DNA from: Parus major
Lineage: Eukaryota; Chordata; Aves; Passeriformes; Paridae
Assembly: GCF_001522545.3 (NCBI RefSeq)
Contig: NC_031770.1
Coordinates: 11,361,239-11,425,238 of the forward strand
Length of the DNA: 64,000 nt
Direction of reading: 5' to 3'
Of the stretch, positions 1-15,684 are shown piece by piece. The position numbers were made by a program, and so were the translations under genes. Within the stretch, counting starts at the first letter, position 1. Each line of letters starts with the position of its first letter. The notes beneath the pieces were generated by a model that did no database searches, was not told where the DNA came from, and was given only the letters and a program-made list of their open reading frames with translations.

Positions 1-960
1 TGGATACCTCTGTGGTGTCCCCCTCCATGGACAGAGGCCCTTTGCTCCTCCCTGCATGCTGCAAGAGACTGCTTGGATAGTGAGAACCAGTGCTTCTGTG
101 TCCCAGAGTAAAGATTTTTGCACTGTTACCTTGCCCTCTTGTGCCTCACATTGTTCTCCACTCAAGTTGCAAGGTCTCCTTTCATTTTTGAAGGCAGGTT
201 GCTTTGGCTGTTTTGTTGCCCTGCTCCTTCAGCCCTTCTGGGGATTGCTGTTTATTCCTGGGTTGGGAGAATGCTCACACAGCCCAACTCCTTACCTTGT
301 TGCACTTGTCTAACCCAGACCTCTGCTCCCTTCACACAGAGCTGTGTCAACCAGTCCATACCCACTGTGGGACACTTGAGATAAGCCTGGATGCTGGTCC
401 AGTGTCTGCATTTGCCAAGGACACCATAGCTAGGATTTATATGTTCCTGGTGCCCACTGAGATGTCCCAGGGCATTAGATCCAACAGGGACCTACAGCCA
501 CTCTGTCAGCAGCTGGATGAAAGGAGGGCTGCACTTCCTCTGGCACTCTGTCACTTGCTCTTGTCCTTGCTCTTAGGTCAAAGCTTGGTTTTGCTCACAA
601 TCCATCTCCAGAGGTCTTAGAGCTTCTCCATCTTCTGAAATATGTATATCTACAATGAGCACTTAAAAGTCAGAGAGGAAATACACTGAAATACCTTCCC
701 TGTGTAGCTAAGACTAAGTCACTTAGAAAAAAGTTTGGAGTTAAATGCAATAAACTGCTCAGGCTGATAGAAGAGCAGCTGCAGAGAGGTATGTCCACCA
801 AGGCAATCAAAACCTTTTGCCTTCCCTGGCCTGCTATATCTGCACACAAGCCTCTGGTGGTGCCAAGCCCATCTGTACCAGAGCCCGGCGAGGCTGGGTG
901 TCGGGTCACAGAGGTGCATGGTTTCCTCTGCCCTCTCCGCCCAGCAAGGAGAGGTCGCGG
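1..960. other. Upstream intergenic sequence, no gene recognised
   Basis: Open frames here are short, overlap in several frames and have no recognisable domain or splice context. I see no repeat element I can name. The segment lies upstream of the CpG island that starts near position 960. Confidence 0.5.
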
Positions 961-1372
961 CTCCAGTCCCTCCTGGAGGGCAGACATCCTTGTCAGCCCG
1001 GGCTTTCCAGGGCGCCACGGGTTCGCCTGGGGCCTCTGCTGGGCTGCGTCCCTGCGGGCTCCGGTTCTGGCCGGGGCGGGAGGCTGGAGGCGGCTGGGGA
1101 TGCAGGCGGTGGCCCCGGGGCTGGAGCGGACGGGGACAGCCGGGCAGCGGCAGCCAGCCCGGGCAGGGGGAGCGGGCCCGGAGGAGCGGCGGGCGGTGCC
1201 GGGCCCGCGGGTGAGGCGGGGGCCGCCGCAGTCCCCGCCCGCCGCCCGCCGGGAGGGGCCGAGCGCCGCCGCCGCCGCAGAACCGCCGCCGCCGCCGGGC
1301 CGCGCCGGGCGATGCCGCGCCGGGCCCGGGCCCGCCGCCGCCGCTGCCCTGCGCCCCGGGGAGCCGCCCGAG

Positions 1373-3979
<2,607 letters not shown>

Positions 3980-4535
3980 CGAGCCAGCAGGAGCTACAGC
4001 CTGGGCATCCCCATGCCTGGCCGTACCTACAGACCCAAGGCAGGCTGCATAGCTCCCTGCCTGGACAGAGGGTAACGACCCTGCTCCCTCCTCCTCTGGG
4101 TGAAACTGCTCAGGGCCCCGAGGGGTGCATGGTGAGGGCCCCCACAGCAGCCTCTGTGGAACCTCTGCACCCCACCTCATAAAACAGCAGAGCAGGGGAG
4201 GAGGCCGGGGCTGCCTGCCATGAACTGTATCTGGGTGAGGCCAGGCAGCCATACCCTGTGCCAAGCTCCCTACCGGTGCTCCCCGTGCAGCACTGCTCTC
4301 TGGCCAGCCAGGGTGCCACACAGGGACACAGCAGGTCACCCACTTTTCTGTTGTGGTTGGCCCTGGCTTCAGTGTGGTCCTTGGCAGCAGCCTGCTCCCC
4401 ACTGTGTGAGCCAAGGTCCCCATACAGGGGGAGCAAGGCCTGGGCCTCCCCCTGCTGTCACCCCTCTCAGCCAGCTGCAGGCCTGGGGGGACCCAAAAAG
4501 GGGTGACTGTCCTTTTTTTGTATCTCCCTCTTTGC

Positions 4536-4541
4536 AATAAA
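4536..4541 (+). terminator. Polyadenylation signal AATAAA of the TMEM121-family gene
   Basis: Canonical AATAAA about 560 bases after the TGA, preceded by a T-rich run. It gives a 3' UTR of roughly 0.58 kb. Confidence 0.75.
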
Positions 4542-4559
4542 AGACCTGAGCCCTGCAGC

Positions 4560-5800
4560 CTTTTCATGTCTGTGTCCCTGCCAGCAGGCAGATCATCCCC
4601 CACTCCTATGGGGGCCTTGTGTGACTGGCTGTCTGTTCAGCTGCAGAGCACATGGAGAGGCTCACTCAGTGACCTGGGGAGAGCATCCCAGGCCACTGGG
4701 TCTGAAGCCATTCCTCCTGGCCCACAGGTCCTGTGACCCTCTGGCGGGCTCCGAGGGTGTCACTGACCAGGTGTGTGTGGCAGCGTTGTCAGCCACCACC
4801 TCCTGTGCAACCAGCACAGTCACATCCACTGGGACCTGTCATGCCCAAGGACACCCACAGCAAGTCCCCACTCTCCACCTGGAGGGACACCAGAGCAGGT
4901 CTGCCCCACATCTTAGAAACAAGGAAAATAAGCCAGCTGCTTGAGACTGGGAGGCTGCTGGAAAGAGCAGCTCCACAGCAGAAAGAAGCTCTCTGGAGAT
5001 GTTGGAAGCATCTGCTTCCCTTGGAGCTGGTGCTTCCATGCTGTCTCCTGCCCAAAACCCAGAGGCAGCTCAGTCCTGGCAGAGCTGGGCAGTGCCCCAG
5101 GGCTTGTCCTGCTGAGGGTGCTGGGCCCAGGAGCTGGCAGGCACATGGGCCACAGGCTCACTGCTTACCACCACTGTGCTGAGCAGAAGCAGGTGCCATC
5201 CCAGTGAGGATGTCCTCCTTGCAGGCAGGCACAGGCCTCAGCAGGAAGACCTTTAGCTCCAGCGGCGCAGGAGGGGGAACCAGGACCACTTTGGGGATGC
5301 ACCAGCCTTGCACCTGCTGCACCAGACCTACAAGCAGCAGGGGATGGGGACACAGGGACTGAGGAATGCTGAGAAGTGTCCCATGACTCCTCAGAGAGGT
5401 CCTGGCAGGAGGTCTCTGGCCAAACTGGCACATCCCATGTCTACTGTGTCCCCCAGTTCCACTAATTACTCTCAACAGAGCAGAACTTGCATCACCCACA
5501 GGAACTACAGTGGAGACAAGTGGTTCAGCAACACCCTCAGGCCAGCTGACCTGCTCCTTGCTGCATGTTTTGCTCCCAGCAAGGCCTGTCTCCAGACCCC
5601 AAACACCTGTGGTCACTCACCCAGCACACTCTGACCTGTCACACTGGCGTCATCTGAGCCATCCCTTTGTAAGCACAGCCATGTCAGGAGCAAATGGAAC
5701 AAGGAGAAGCAAGAGGGCAGGTAGGATACTGGGAGAGAGGCATTGACTCCCCTAAGGTCAAACACTTTTGACAACAGCAACAACAGCGCTGATCGTGGGA
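4560..5800. other. Intergenic spacer between two convergent genes
   Basis: This lies between the TMEM121-family poly(A) site (+) and the likely RRP36 poly(A) site (-). I see no domain-bearing frame, no splice-linked exon and no nameable repeat. Confidence 0.5.
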
Positions 5801-5818
5801 ATAAAGGAAAACAGGTAC

Positions 5819-5824
5819 TTTATT
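5819..5824 (-). terminator. RRP36: Polyadenylation signal AATAAA, likely for RRP36
   Basis: TTTATT on + reads AATAAA on -, about 1.0 kb downstream of the RRP36 stop codon. It is the best canonical signal I see before the convergent neighbour, implying a 3' UTR of about 1 kb. This is inferred, with no transcript evidence. Confidence 0.55.
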
Positions 5825-6835
5825 TCATACAGGATCAGTTTCCTAGGAGCACTGATAACTCTGGAGATGACACTGAGAAACCAAGCTGCTCTGAAGGAGA
5901 GATCCCAAGCAGCAATACCTGAGCAGTCACAGCATGACCCGTGTATGAGGAAGGCCAGCCACACCTAGATCTGCATCACTGGGAGCAGCCCACGTGGAGT
6001 GGAGTGATCCTCTCATCTTCACTCATCTCTTGTGAGACTACATCCAGATACTGATCCATGCTGGGCCACCAAAAGTTAGCTGTTGGTTGTCTGGGCTGAC
6101 TCCAGCTGAGTATGTGGAAGCTGTCAGAGGCTGGAGCACTGTAGGAAAGGCTGAGGAAACAGGATTCATTCACCCTTAGGAAGAAAAGACTTTGGGGAGA
6201 TCTTACAGCGCCCCTTTCCCACCCCCCCCCCACACCTGTGACAGAGCTGCTGAGAAGACAGAGCCAGGCACTTCAGTGAGAACAAGACAATGATCATAGA
6301 CTAAAACCAGGCAAGTTTCCTGGATGAGGGAACAAAAAGTTATATCTTGAGAACCTGAAGCAGTAGAGCAGAGACCAAGAGAGGTGAAGGCATCTGTCCT
6401 TGGACATTACCAGATCCCACCAAAGCAGCCCTGGGCAACCTGAAGTCAGGGTTGCTGCTCTGAGCAGGCATTGTCCCACATCCTTTTCTGCCTCAGTGGA
6501 AGTCTGAAAGAACCTGGAGTAGAGCCAGCAGTGCAGGGCAGGGCTCACACTTTCCTTGCTAGAGTTAGAAATGAGCAGGTGCAAGGGCAAAGACAGCTGT
6601 CATCACCATCAGCATCTGCACGACACACTTGTCACCACCCAGGCATGATCTAAACCACAAGAACACACTTCAGCTACAAAAACCCCATTATTTCCTTCAG
6701 TTCAGCCCCTGCTCTGCTGCCTTACAGCATCACTCTACAGTGGAAGGGCAGATCCTGGGAAGAGGGATAACCATCCTCCAAGCCTTGCCAAGGCAGAACG
6801 AGCCAGTGCCAGACAACAGCATGACTGTCCAACAG

Positions 6836-9800
6836 TCACAAGTTCTTCTGTGAGGGCAGATGGCGCTTGTCTTTGATGGCATTCCTTTTCCTCTTCTTGT
6901 TCAGGAAGCTCTCCAGCTTCCCACTCCTCTTCAGCTCTGCATACTTCTCAGCTAGTTCCAATTTCCGCTTCTCAGCTGCAGAGGAGAGGGATATGAAGTT
7001 TAAACTGAAGCCCAAAACACCTCTACAGAGCAGCCCTTCCTCACCTCTCCCTCCCTGGTCCAGGCTTAGCTTGTCCCTTGAGTACCAGCACTAGAAGAAT
7101 CCCCCCACAGCTCTGTGGAAGTGCCTGAACTCCTGCCAGCAGTACGCCCTCTCGATCCTCCTGCAGCATGCTCACACCAAGTACTTACATTTCTTTAGGA
7201 AGAAGGGTTTCTTTCCCTGCTTAGCCAGTTCCCTCTGTTGTTTTTTCAAAGACAGCTCCCTCTCTCTCAACTTCTGCTGTTTTTTCTGTGCCTTTTCCTG
7301 CTGTGTCTGTACAAAAAGGATGGTCTGTGTCAGCATCGAGGCAGACCTCAAGTGACACATCCTCTTTCCCAGTGCCTCACAGAGGAGATGCTGCACTGAA
7401 CTCACCATACGGTTCAGGAGCCGCTGAAGTTTCTCCTTCTCTTCCATGTTCCGGCATTTCTTCAGCTGCTTCTCAACCATCTGAAGAAGAGAGCAGAAAG
7501 CTGCATGACTGCCTGCCTGTCACCTCCACTGTGAAAAGCCTTTGAAGAAGTAGCCCCTGCCAAGAAAGGTTCTTCCAGGCAAGGACAGGCACAGAGCATC
7601 ACCTCCTTCTCCTGCTTCTTGATGCTGTCCAGGAAGCTGTATGTCTTCATAAATATTTCAGGCTTATACTCTCCAGACAGGTCATCAAATCGAGGGTCTC
7701 TCTGGACCTGTCAGCAGGGAAGGCAAAGGCAAGAGCTGTAGCCAGTGTTACCCCATTAACAGCCTGCCTACTCTCCCTTCACGGCTCAGCCAGTTTTTTT
7801 CCCCAGCACTGTTATGTTCCCACCACTGAAGTATCTGCAGTTGGCAAAGATGGAGTACGATGGTCAAGGTGGCATCCCCAAAGTAATGCCTGCATTGAGT
7901 TTACCACGCAACAGACATCTCCATATGCCAGTCTGCCACCCAGGAATATCCAGGAATAGCAGCAGGAGTGCTGCTGTCAAACACCTGCAACTCCCAGACC
8001 ATGAGCTGGCTGAATATGTGTTGTCAAGGTGATGGACTTGGGAACTCAAACCTATCTAGATTTTCACACAGATTAACTGGGTCAGATCATGCAAAAAGGG
8101 AGGGACAAAAAGAGGTCTCTAACTGTGGAAATTACCATATTCCAATGATCCAGCAATGATAAGTCAAAAGTTACATTCAGACTGGAAAGCAGATGGACAT
8201 CTGAACTTCTGGGGTTAGTACTGAACAGTGATCATGGTTTGCAGTGGAACTGTCATTGATGGCAGTCATTGCACCTTCTAGAAATGCCTGGGTCACAAAC
8301 TCTCAACCTGCAGCAGCTCCAACCCACCTGTTGTTCTCTCCAGGGAAACACTGTCACTGTCTGCACTCCCCAGTGGTCCAGCCCTGTCCTCCAGAAGTAG
8401 CCTGTGCCATCTGCAGTAGCCCCATTCCCATGTGCATGCCCTGTCAGCCTAAGGGAAGTCATGAACTGGAGAAGGGCAGCTCTCACCTTCTTCCTAACAG
8501 GGACAACTTGTCGCAGGAAAGGTACAGGCTTCTTAGCAGACATCTCCAATGGCCTGAAAACAAGAAAAATGTATTTAAGAGGAGCAGATGTCAGAAAGAA
8601 GCCCAAGCTAGTATGTTGGGAGGTCATTTGGACCCTCAGAAGAACATTACTGGACAACAGACTCTCCTAGCTGAATCCTCACCATGATACCTATAGAAAG
8701 CAAAGGTGACTCAGTTAAAAGCCACAGAAGGCTACAACAACCAAATATATCAATGTGTGGTTAAAACAACCCTACATAGAACCTGGAACAGCTCCACTGT
8801 ATCAAGTGAAAACCCACCACCTGCATCAATAAATGTGCTGCACTGATTATTCCTCTCATGGAGTCACAGAATGGCTGGGGGTGGAAGGAACCTTTCCTAA
8901 AACAGAGTTACCTAGAGCAGATTGCACAAGATTGCATCCAGGTGGGTTCTAAATATCTCCAGAGAAGGAGACTCCACAACCTCACTGAGCAGCCTGTTCC
9001 AGTGCTCAGTTACCTTTCACAGTAAAGTGAAGTAGTAGTTTTTCCTCGTATTCAGCTGAAACTCCCTGTGTTTCAGTATTGTCCCTTGTCCTGGGTGCCA
9101 CTGAAAAGAGCCTGGATCCATCCTCTTGACACCTGTCGTTAACATATTTGCAGTGATAAGGTCCCCTCTCAGTTGTCTCTGCTCCAGGCTAAACAGTCCC
9201 AACTCCTTCAGTCTGTTGTCATAGGAGAAATGATCCAGACCCCAAATATTTATTTTTTTAAAATTTTTTTTCCCCTCTACTGGACCCACCCTCTCCAGGA
9301 GCTCCGTGTCTCTCTTGCCCTGAGGATGCCAGAGCTGGACACAGCACTCCAGACTGGCCTCACCAAGGCTCAGCAGAGGGGCAGGATCATCTCCCTGACC
9401 TGCTGCCAATGCAGTTCCCAATGCAGCCCAGGATCCCCTTGGCTTTCTTGTCCCCCAGGGCACTGCTGGCCCATGGACAGCTCGGTGTCCACCAGCACCC
9501 CCAGGTCCTTCTCTGCAGAGCTGCTGCCCAGCAGGTCACCCCCAGCCTGTGCTGGTGCCTGGGCTTGTTCCTCCCCACGTGCAGGACCCTGCACTTGCCC
9601 TGGTTGAATTTCAGGAGGTTCTTCCCTGCCCAACCTGTCCAGGTCTCATGGAATGACAGCACACCCCTTTGTGTTCCAGCTACTCCTCCCAACTTTATGC
9701 TGTCACCAAACTTGCTGAGGGACACCCTACCCCTTCACCCAGGTCATTGAATGAGTTGAACAATAATGGACACAGTACTGACCCCCAAGGACACAAGTGA

Positions 9801-12800
9801 CAGGGCTCCAACTGGACCCTGTGCCACTGATGATGACCCTCTGAGCTCTGCCATTCAGCCAGTTCTCAATCCACTTCATTGTCCATTCATCTAATCCATG
9901 CTTCCTGAGCTTGCCTAAGAGGATGTTAGGGGAGTCAGTGTCAAAAGCCTTGCTGAAATCAGGGTACACAACATCCACTGCTTCCCCCTCATCCACCCAG
10001 CCAGTCATGCCATCACAGAAGGCTACCAGATTGGTATGATTTCCCCTTGGTGAATCCATACAGACCTCTCCCAAGAACCTTCTTTTCTTCCACATGCTTA
10101 GAGGTGGCCTCCAGAAAGAAGCGCTCTACCACCTTTGCAGGACTGGTCTGTAGTTTTCCAAGTCCTCCCTTCTTGCCCTTTTTGAAGACTGGAATGACAC
10201 TGGCTTCCCTCCAGACCTCAGGCATCTCTCCTGCTCATCCTTTCACAGATGATAGAGAGTAGCTGAGCAGTAAGATCTAACAGCTCCCTCAGGACTTGTC
10301 AGTGTCCAAGCTGGGAATTTCTGTAGTCACAGAGAGAGGTCAATTCCACTGCGGCCAGGCTCAGTGAGGAAGCCCAGTTTATACCAGTAAAGAAAAAGTC
10401 AGCCCCCAGGAAAATGGGCTGCACAGCATATGGCACATGTCCTGAAAGAGACTCCACAATGAATCAGGACCATGAGGATCAATCACAGTGACAACAACAG
10501 TTAAGGGAAGAAGTTCTCCTTGCAACACAGGCCTTCACAGCTTGATGTTTCAGGCATATGGAGGGGCCAGGATAAAGTGGGTATTACTCTCCCCATATTA
10601 CTTGGGTGCTGCATCCTGTGATTTGTCAGTACATCAGGCAAGTTCATCAGAAACATGAGAAACCTGTGAACCACCTGCTGAGAGCACCCACACCCAGCCA
10701 CAAGTGTCACTGGGGCAGGAGCACAACCCCATAGGCACAAGTTTTACAAATCCCTCTTAGGGCAGTGTTCAGTGTATGTGAGAGGCTACCACCCTGCACA
10801 GTGCTCTGGAGTCACTGCTGAAGCCAGCTCAGTGCCAGAGGATTTTCCTGAAGCCCTTTCTTTAAGGAGCTCACTTCCATAACAAAAACATGAGAGAAAA
10901 AGCATGTGGGATTTACAGTAATACATCACTTAAAGGATTAGAGGAATTAAACAAAAGCAGAATTATGCAAACTGTGTGGCAGAAATAGAGACACTGTGAG
11001 AAGATGTTGCACTACACAAAATCCCCCAGAGTCCTGGGTAAAAAGTAGAGCAGAAACATTATCCTAATCAACTCTTTATGGCAAGAGAAATGTATATTGT
11101 GTTCTCTGCTAGTGCATTGAGCAGAGATTCAGAAATAATTTAGGGAGTGCCAGTGTAACAGAGGAAACTCATTCAAATCACTTGGGTGCCACTCTGAGGA
11201 CTGAAAACTAGCTAAATACTGCAAATAAAGGGTAAGGGTATTGCTCTTACAAGTGAGGGCCTGTGGAGAACTGTAAAAAAGCAATGACAGCTTTTGTTGT
11301 GTTGAATACAGGAAAAAGTCTGTGATGGCGAGTACTGTAGAGAGGGAAAAAAGGAAAATGAACACAGATAGAATACAGATGAGACAGCAGCAGAAGGATG
11401 AATGGAATTCCAGAACAATTGTCTGTGACTGTAACTCCAGCCACTGAGAGCCAGGCAGAAGATACTGATAAGCTGGAAGGAGTTTAGGAACCAGCAGGGC
11501 AGCTATTTCAGGTCACAGTGGACACTGTCATAGAGCTGGAGAGGCACACTGTGCCAAGGGTTACAAGTGCTTTAATATAGAGGATATAAAGGCATTGAGT
11601 GTCAATTTAACTGTCAAGTGACAGCTGGCTGCTGGGGACTTGAAGAAGACAGGATATTAAGAGCTCTGAAAACAGCACCAGACCATTCCCAAAAGAAACA
11701 CTAAAGTGACAGGCATTATTGTCCAGTACATTAAAGGAGATCTATGCCAGGTCCAAGGCAACACCACTGCTGTGAGGAGCTCCCAGTGTAATTTCTGGAA
11801 TGCAGAGAGCACACACACACATTTTTCTGATTGCAAAAGAGCCTCTTTACCCCTTTTTGCCTTGTTGCTGCTTCAGTGTAGCTTTGGTAGGCTTTGCAGT
11901 TTTCTTCCCACCAGGCACCTTCTTGCTCACTCTCATCCTTGCATCACTCTGCACCCGCAGGAGTTCCTCAAAAGACATGTCAGATTGATCTGGAAGAGAG
12001 CACAGGACACACCTGAACTGAACAGCTTCTCAAGGCACTTCTCGCCCCCAAACTCTACCAAGAGGGATGTCTCAGAGCTTGAGACAGTGACACGAGCATA
12101 GTGGTGCCATCCCTGTACAACTTCTGCACGGCAGAAAGAAACCACTGCATCTCTCAGCCTTCAATTCCTCTCCCATTGATTACTTCAGTCTTTACCACTA
12201 GAATAGAGCAGCCTCCTCCTCTCCTCAGTGTCTTTGCTTCTCTCTCCACTCAACAGCACACACAAGACCAGTACAAAGTTTTTACCCAGAACAAAGAGCA
12301 GTACGAGCTCTACAGTGGGCACTGCGAATTCTGAAGGGTCACCTCTCAGTCCTGACTTTCCCACTTTAATGTTTAATATCCCTTAGTGTCAGTAACCTTT
12401 AATGCTTCTTATAAGTAGAATGCAAAAATATTATCATCTCATTATTGCCATACTACTCTTTATTCTAGATTTGTACCTCTCAGCGTTCAGAACCAACAAC
12501 TGAAAGCATTTCTTCAGTCAGCACTTGGGTATACTCATTCCACTCTCATGTAAGGGCCAGAAGGGGTTTGAACTGTGTCCCTTCTGGAAGAGAAAGCCTT
12601 GGCAAAACTGACTTAGGTGGCGTTTGCCTGCTCAGCACCTCTGAGCAATGACAGGCACATGGCCCTTCTGAGTCTTTGCAATACAAAACACCCCAACTGT
12701 GCCCCAGCAGCGACAATCACAGCCTGTATGTGATACTTTGGATGCCAGGTGCCCCCCAAGCTGCTCTTGTAGCCCACTCACTCCCACACAAACACAAAAC

Positions 12801-15244
12801 TGCTCCATGAGCAAGGTTTGCATGTGATTTGCCAAATGCAGGAAGCAACATGAGGTCAGTCACACTGGCTCAGAGCATGGACTCATCCCAGGCACTTTCA
12901 TCCTGGCAATAACCAAGACTTTCAGAAACTACTCTCATCATCCAGAAAACATAATGGGCACAGCCAAGAGCTGCCTCAATAAATGTTTTCATTTTGCTTG
13001 TTCTCAATGCTCAGGAACTCTGCTCTGATGATGCTCATTAGTGCTCTGAGGTGGGAACAGTGACTATCCAGTCTGCTGCACAAGGGACAAAGGAAATGTG
13101 AATACAGCATGATTTCATTGCACTGCTTCCCCTAAACACCCCCCCTTATCCAAATTCTGAACAAGGACAGTCGAAAGGACAAAGAAAGCATTAAAAGAAA
13201 GGAATAATGATGTGGAAGGTACTCTCAGCACTTGATGAAGACAAGGCACCATCACTTGTGCTCCCATATTTAATTTGGCTGCAATTCCAAAACAATACTA
13301 TTTAAATAGCAAAGGCTCACAAGATGTCAATTAAAATGAGACAAAAACACCACATAAAAAGATGCACCATTTAGCAAAGGTACCAAAAGGAGATTTCATA
13401 TAAATCAGTCACAGCAAAGGCATGCAGAGTTTCCACAGATAAAGTATTTCAATACTGGTACAGGAGACCAAATCTGACTACCTGAAACCAAACAGGGAAA
13501 ATTATTTCCACACAGTAGTATCAGCCCACTAAATACACCCTACTGCCTATTTGTAGGAGATTGAATTAACCACTCACAGTGATAAAAACATCACTGGACA
13601 TCACTATAAAAAAAGAAGTCTGTTTGGGGGCAGAAGTGAATGGTTCCAGCAGCCATTCACTGCTGGGCAGCAGATTTGGCAACTGTGTGTGTGAAAAGGT
13701 TCTGGTTAAAAAGGCAGGATTAGCTTATTTTCCTTGTTCCTTGCATTCTTTCTTGAGGACTTAATTTCCCCATTTTTTTTCATTCCTTTTTTCCCTTAGA
13801 ATATAACTTACCTGTTCTCTGCTGTCTCTGTAGTGCATTTAATTTTCCCTCCTGCCATTTTTTCCCTTCATCCATTATTTTGTGAATTGTTTCCTTCTTT
13901 TTGCACCTCTTGATAAGCTACTGTTACCTGCTGATAACAGGGGCATTTCCTGCTCTCAAGCACAGCCTCCTCGTGTTTCCTCTCCTCCCACAGACACCTG
14001 TGACACATGGACACCTTATGCCTTCCTCAGCTGAACCTGCAGGGAGCTATACAACCTGCAGAGCACATCAGAGCATCCAGGATGCAAGAACAGATGGCCT
14101 AAAGAAATACCTGATATCTGCCCAGTTGTTCCCTGCTGAGACAAAATCAGTGCTGGAGTCTAATATAACTCCTTCTGCTCCAGAAACAAGATCACAGAGT
14201 GCCCTGACGATGGCAAAAGCAAAACTGCTGTCTCCATTCCTATCCAGCTGTGGGAAGGAAAGAGTGCCTGTCGGTGATCCTCTCTCCGAGCTTTGCTCAC
14301 CATTTCCTCACCAGAGGAAAACAAAATGCCTGCAACAGACGGTGGGGCACCTTGCCCACCTGAATCGCACTGCCAAAAGCTCACCTCTAGAGATGTGCCT
14401 CCCCCACAGCCCCACAGCCCCACCCTGGAGACCCTTTCACAAGGCAACCAGTGACTCCTCACACCTGTGACATGCTCTGTTGTGCCCTGCCATTGACACC
14501 CATGTCCACTCCCTCACAATACGGCTTTTGCCGTATTTTTCGTAAGGTTTTCACTCTCACTTGGATCATTCAACGAAACCAGACTGTGTCTGCTGCTGTG
14601 GATGAGAACCCTCACCTCCCAAATCTCACCCCACACTATGCTCACAGCCACGAAAGCCTGTTTCTTCCATTCTCCTGTCCTGTGAGGGCCTCCCGAGCTC
14701 CTGCACATCTGAACTGGCACAGAGCAGTTCTCCCAGACACGTGTGACACCTTCCTGGCCTAGTGCGAGCTGTGTCCCGGCCCCCGGCAGGCGGCTGGAAC
14801 TGTGTGATCTTTAAGGTCCCTTCCAGCCCAAACCATTTTGTGGTTCTGTGACTGCACGCACTGGGAAGGCGACTGGGGAGCAGAGGCCCCTACACGTGTT
14901 TGTTTCACGGACCCCGGAGCCAGCTCCAGCGCAAACCCTGCTGGTGATCCTGAGCCGCTCAGCTGGGCAGGCGAGGGAGGGATGCGGCACCTGGAACACG
15001 AGGGGCACCGAGCCATCTGGCCATTTGGACCAAACGTGACACCTCGATCGCGCCGGGCCCCCTCACCTTTCCCGCCAGCCCCCGCCACGCTCCCGCCGTC
15101 GTCGCTGTCGTCGCTGCCACCAGAGCCCTCCTCGGCCGGCTCCAGCCTCCCGAGCCGCTGCTCTGCGGCCGCTTCTTCCTCGCTCTCCGTGGCGGCGGCG
15201 GCGCCTGGTCCTCGTCCCCGTCCCCGTCCTCGTCCCGGCCCCAT
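6836..15244 (-). CDS. RRP36: RRP36, ribosomal RNA processing protein 36 homologue
   Basis: Nucleolar factor for early pre-rRNA cleavages in 40S subunit biogenesis (family knowledge). Seven coding exons, in transcript order: 15244-15067, 11989-11851, 8553-8487, 7707-7603, 7480-7406, 7306-7189, 6975-6836. All have GT/AG junctions, total 822 nt, 273 aa (human about 259). Residues 1-59 are a Gly-Arg and acidic low-complexity leader. Family blocks follow: DMSFEELL (about 63-70), PLEMSAKK and FLRQVVP (107-123), DPRFDDLSGEY (132-142), a charged coiled coil (about 155-227), KKPFFLKKSE (219-229) and a basic tail, FLNKKRKR to the end. The ATG at 15244-15242 is the first in-frame one in the GC-rich exon, with G at -3 and +4. 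The promoter abuts the 3' end of NPAS4L. Introns 1 and 2 carry CR1 copies. Confidence 0.95.
8862..10300 (-). mobile_element. CR1 LINE fragment with decayed reverse transcriptase
   Basis: In RRP36 intron 2. On - this begins in the CR1 reverse transcriptase: SVIPVFKKGKK near 10200-10160, GFTKGKS near 10045, then DFSKAFDT and KWIENWLNGRAQ between about 10000 and 9840. It runs through the characteristic CR1 3' region and ends near 8862 at the CACAGAATGGCTGGGGG-type terminus. Frames are broken and the 5' part of the element is missing, so it is a dead 5'-truncated copy. Boundaries are approximate (+/-40 bp). Confidence 0.9.
10301..11850 (-). other. Remainder of RRP36 intron 2
   Basis: AT-richer intronic DNA between the CR1 copy and coding exon 2. 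I see no exon, RNA gene or nameable repeat. Confidence 0.6.
11990..15066 (-). other. RRP36 intron 1
   Basis: A 3.1 kb intron between coding exons 1 and 2. Apart from the CR1 tail at 14785-14845, I see only non-coding sequence. Open frames on + near 13.9-14.8 kb lack domains or splice signals and are taken as chance. Confidence 0.6.
14785..14845 (+). mobile_element. CR1 3'-end fragment
   Basis: The run GATCTTTAAGGTCCCTTCCA followed by AACCATTTTGTGGTTCTGTGA is the typical bird CR1 3' terminus in sense orientation. Only about 60 bp remains, in RRP36 intron 1. Confidence 0.75.
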
Positions 15245-15342
15245 CGCTCCCCCGACCCGGCCCCGCGCCCCCGGAACCGCCCGCGCGCTCCCGGCGGAAC
15301 CGGAAACGGGGCACGCGCAGGCGGTCACGTGGGAGAGCGGCG
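15245..15342 (-). promoter_or_regulatory. RRP36 core promoter with CACGTG E-box
   Basis: The GC-rich block just upstream of the RRP36 ATG. A perfect CACGTG lies at 15326-15331 in the context GGTCACGTGGG, suitable for USF or MYC/MAX, which commonly drive ribosome-biogenesis genes. Immediately upstream is the AT-rich poly(A) cluster assigned to NPAS4L, so the promoter is at most about 100 bp from the end of the upstream transcript. Confidence 0.55.
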
Positions 15343-15400
15343 TTTATTTATTTTCATTTTCTTTTATAATTTATTTTTTATTATTTATTTTTTTTAGCAA
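15343..15400 (-). terminator. Clustered AATAAA-type poly(A) signals, likely the 3' end of NPAS4L
   Basis: A T-rich stretch on + reads on - as several overlapping AATAAA hexamers, the last at 15348-15343. It lies about 290-340 bases past the NPAS4L stop. This gives NPAS4L a short 3' UTR and places its end directly against the RRP36 promoter. Confidence 0.6.
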
Positions 15401-15684
15401 AAAATCGTACAGAAAGGCCCTGGCGATATCCAGCTAAGTAGTCAATAAGTGTTTTAAGTGCAAGATCTGGATCTCTCTGCGCTGCTAGACTGAGCCGTCC
15501 TGATGCTGGAGTTACCGCAGCCTAGACAAAAGTTTCTGATACGAGCACTGAGTGTATGAAGCGAGGGTTTGCCATTGCCTCCCACTGGGTCAGCTGCAGC
15601 TGCGGGAAGTGACCAGCAGGCTGAAAGGAGATGTGATTACACACATCTGCACTAGGAAAGGTACAGCCAGCAGACCAAGGGATG

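Noticed and set aside
13901..14762. Open frames on + inside RRP36 intron 1
   Set aside because: No domain, no neighbouring splice sites that extend them, and the sequence has an ordinary intronic look.
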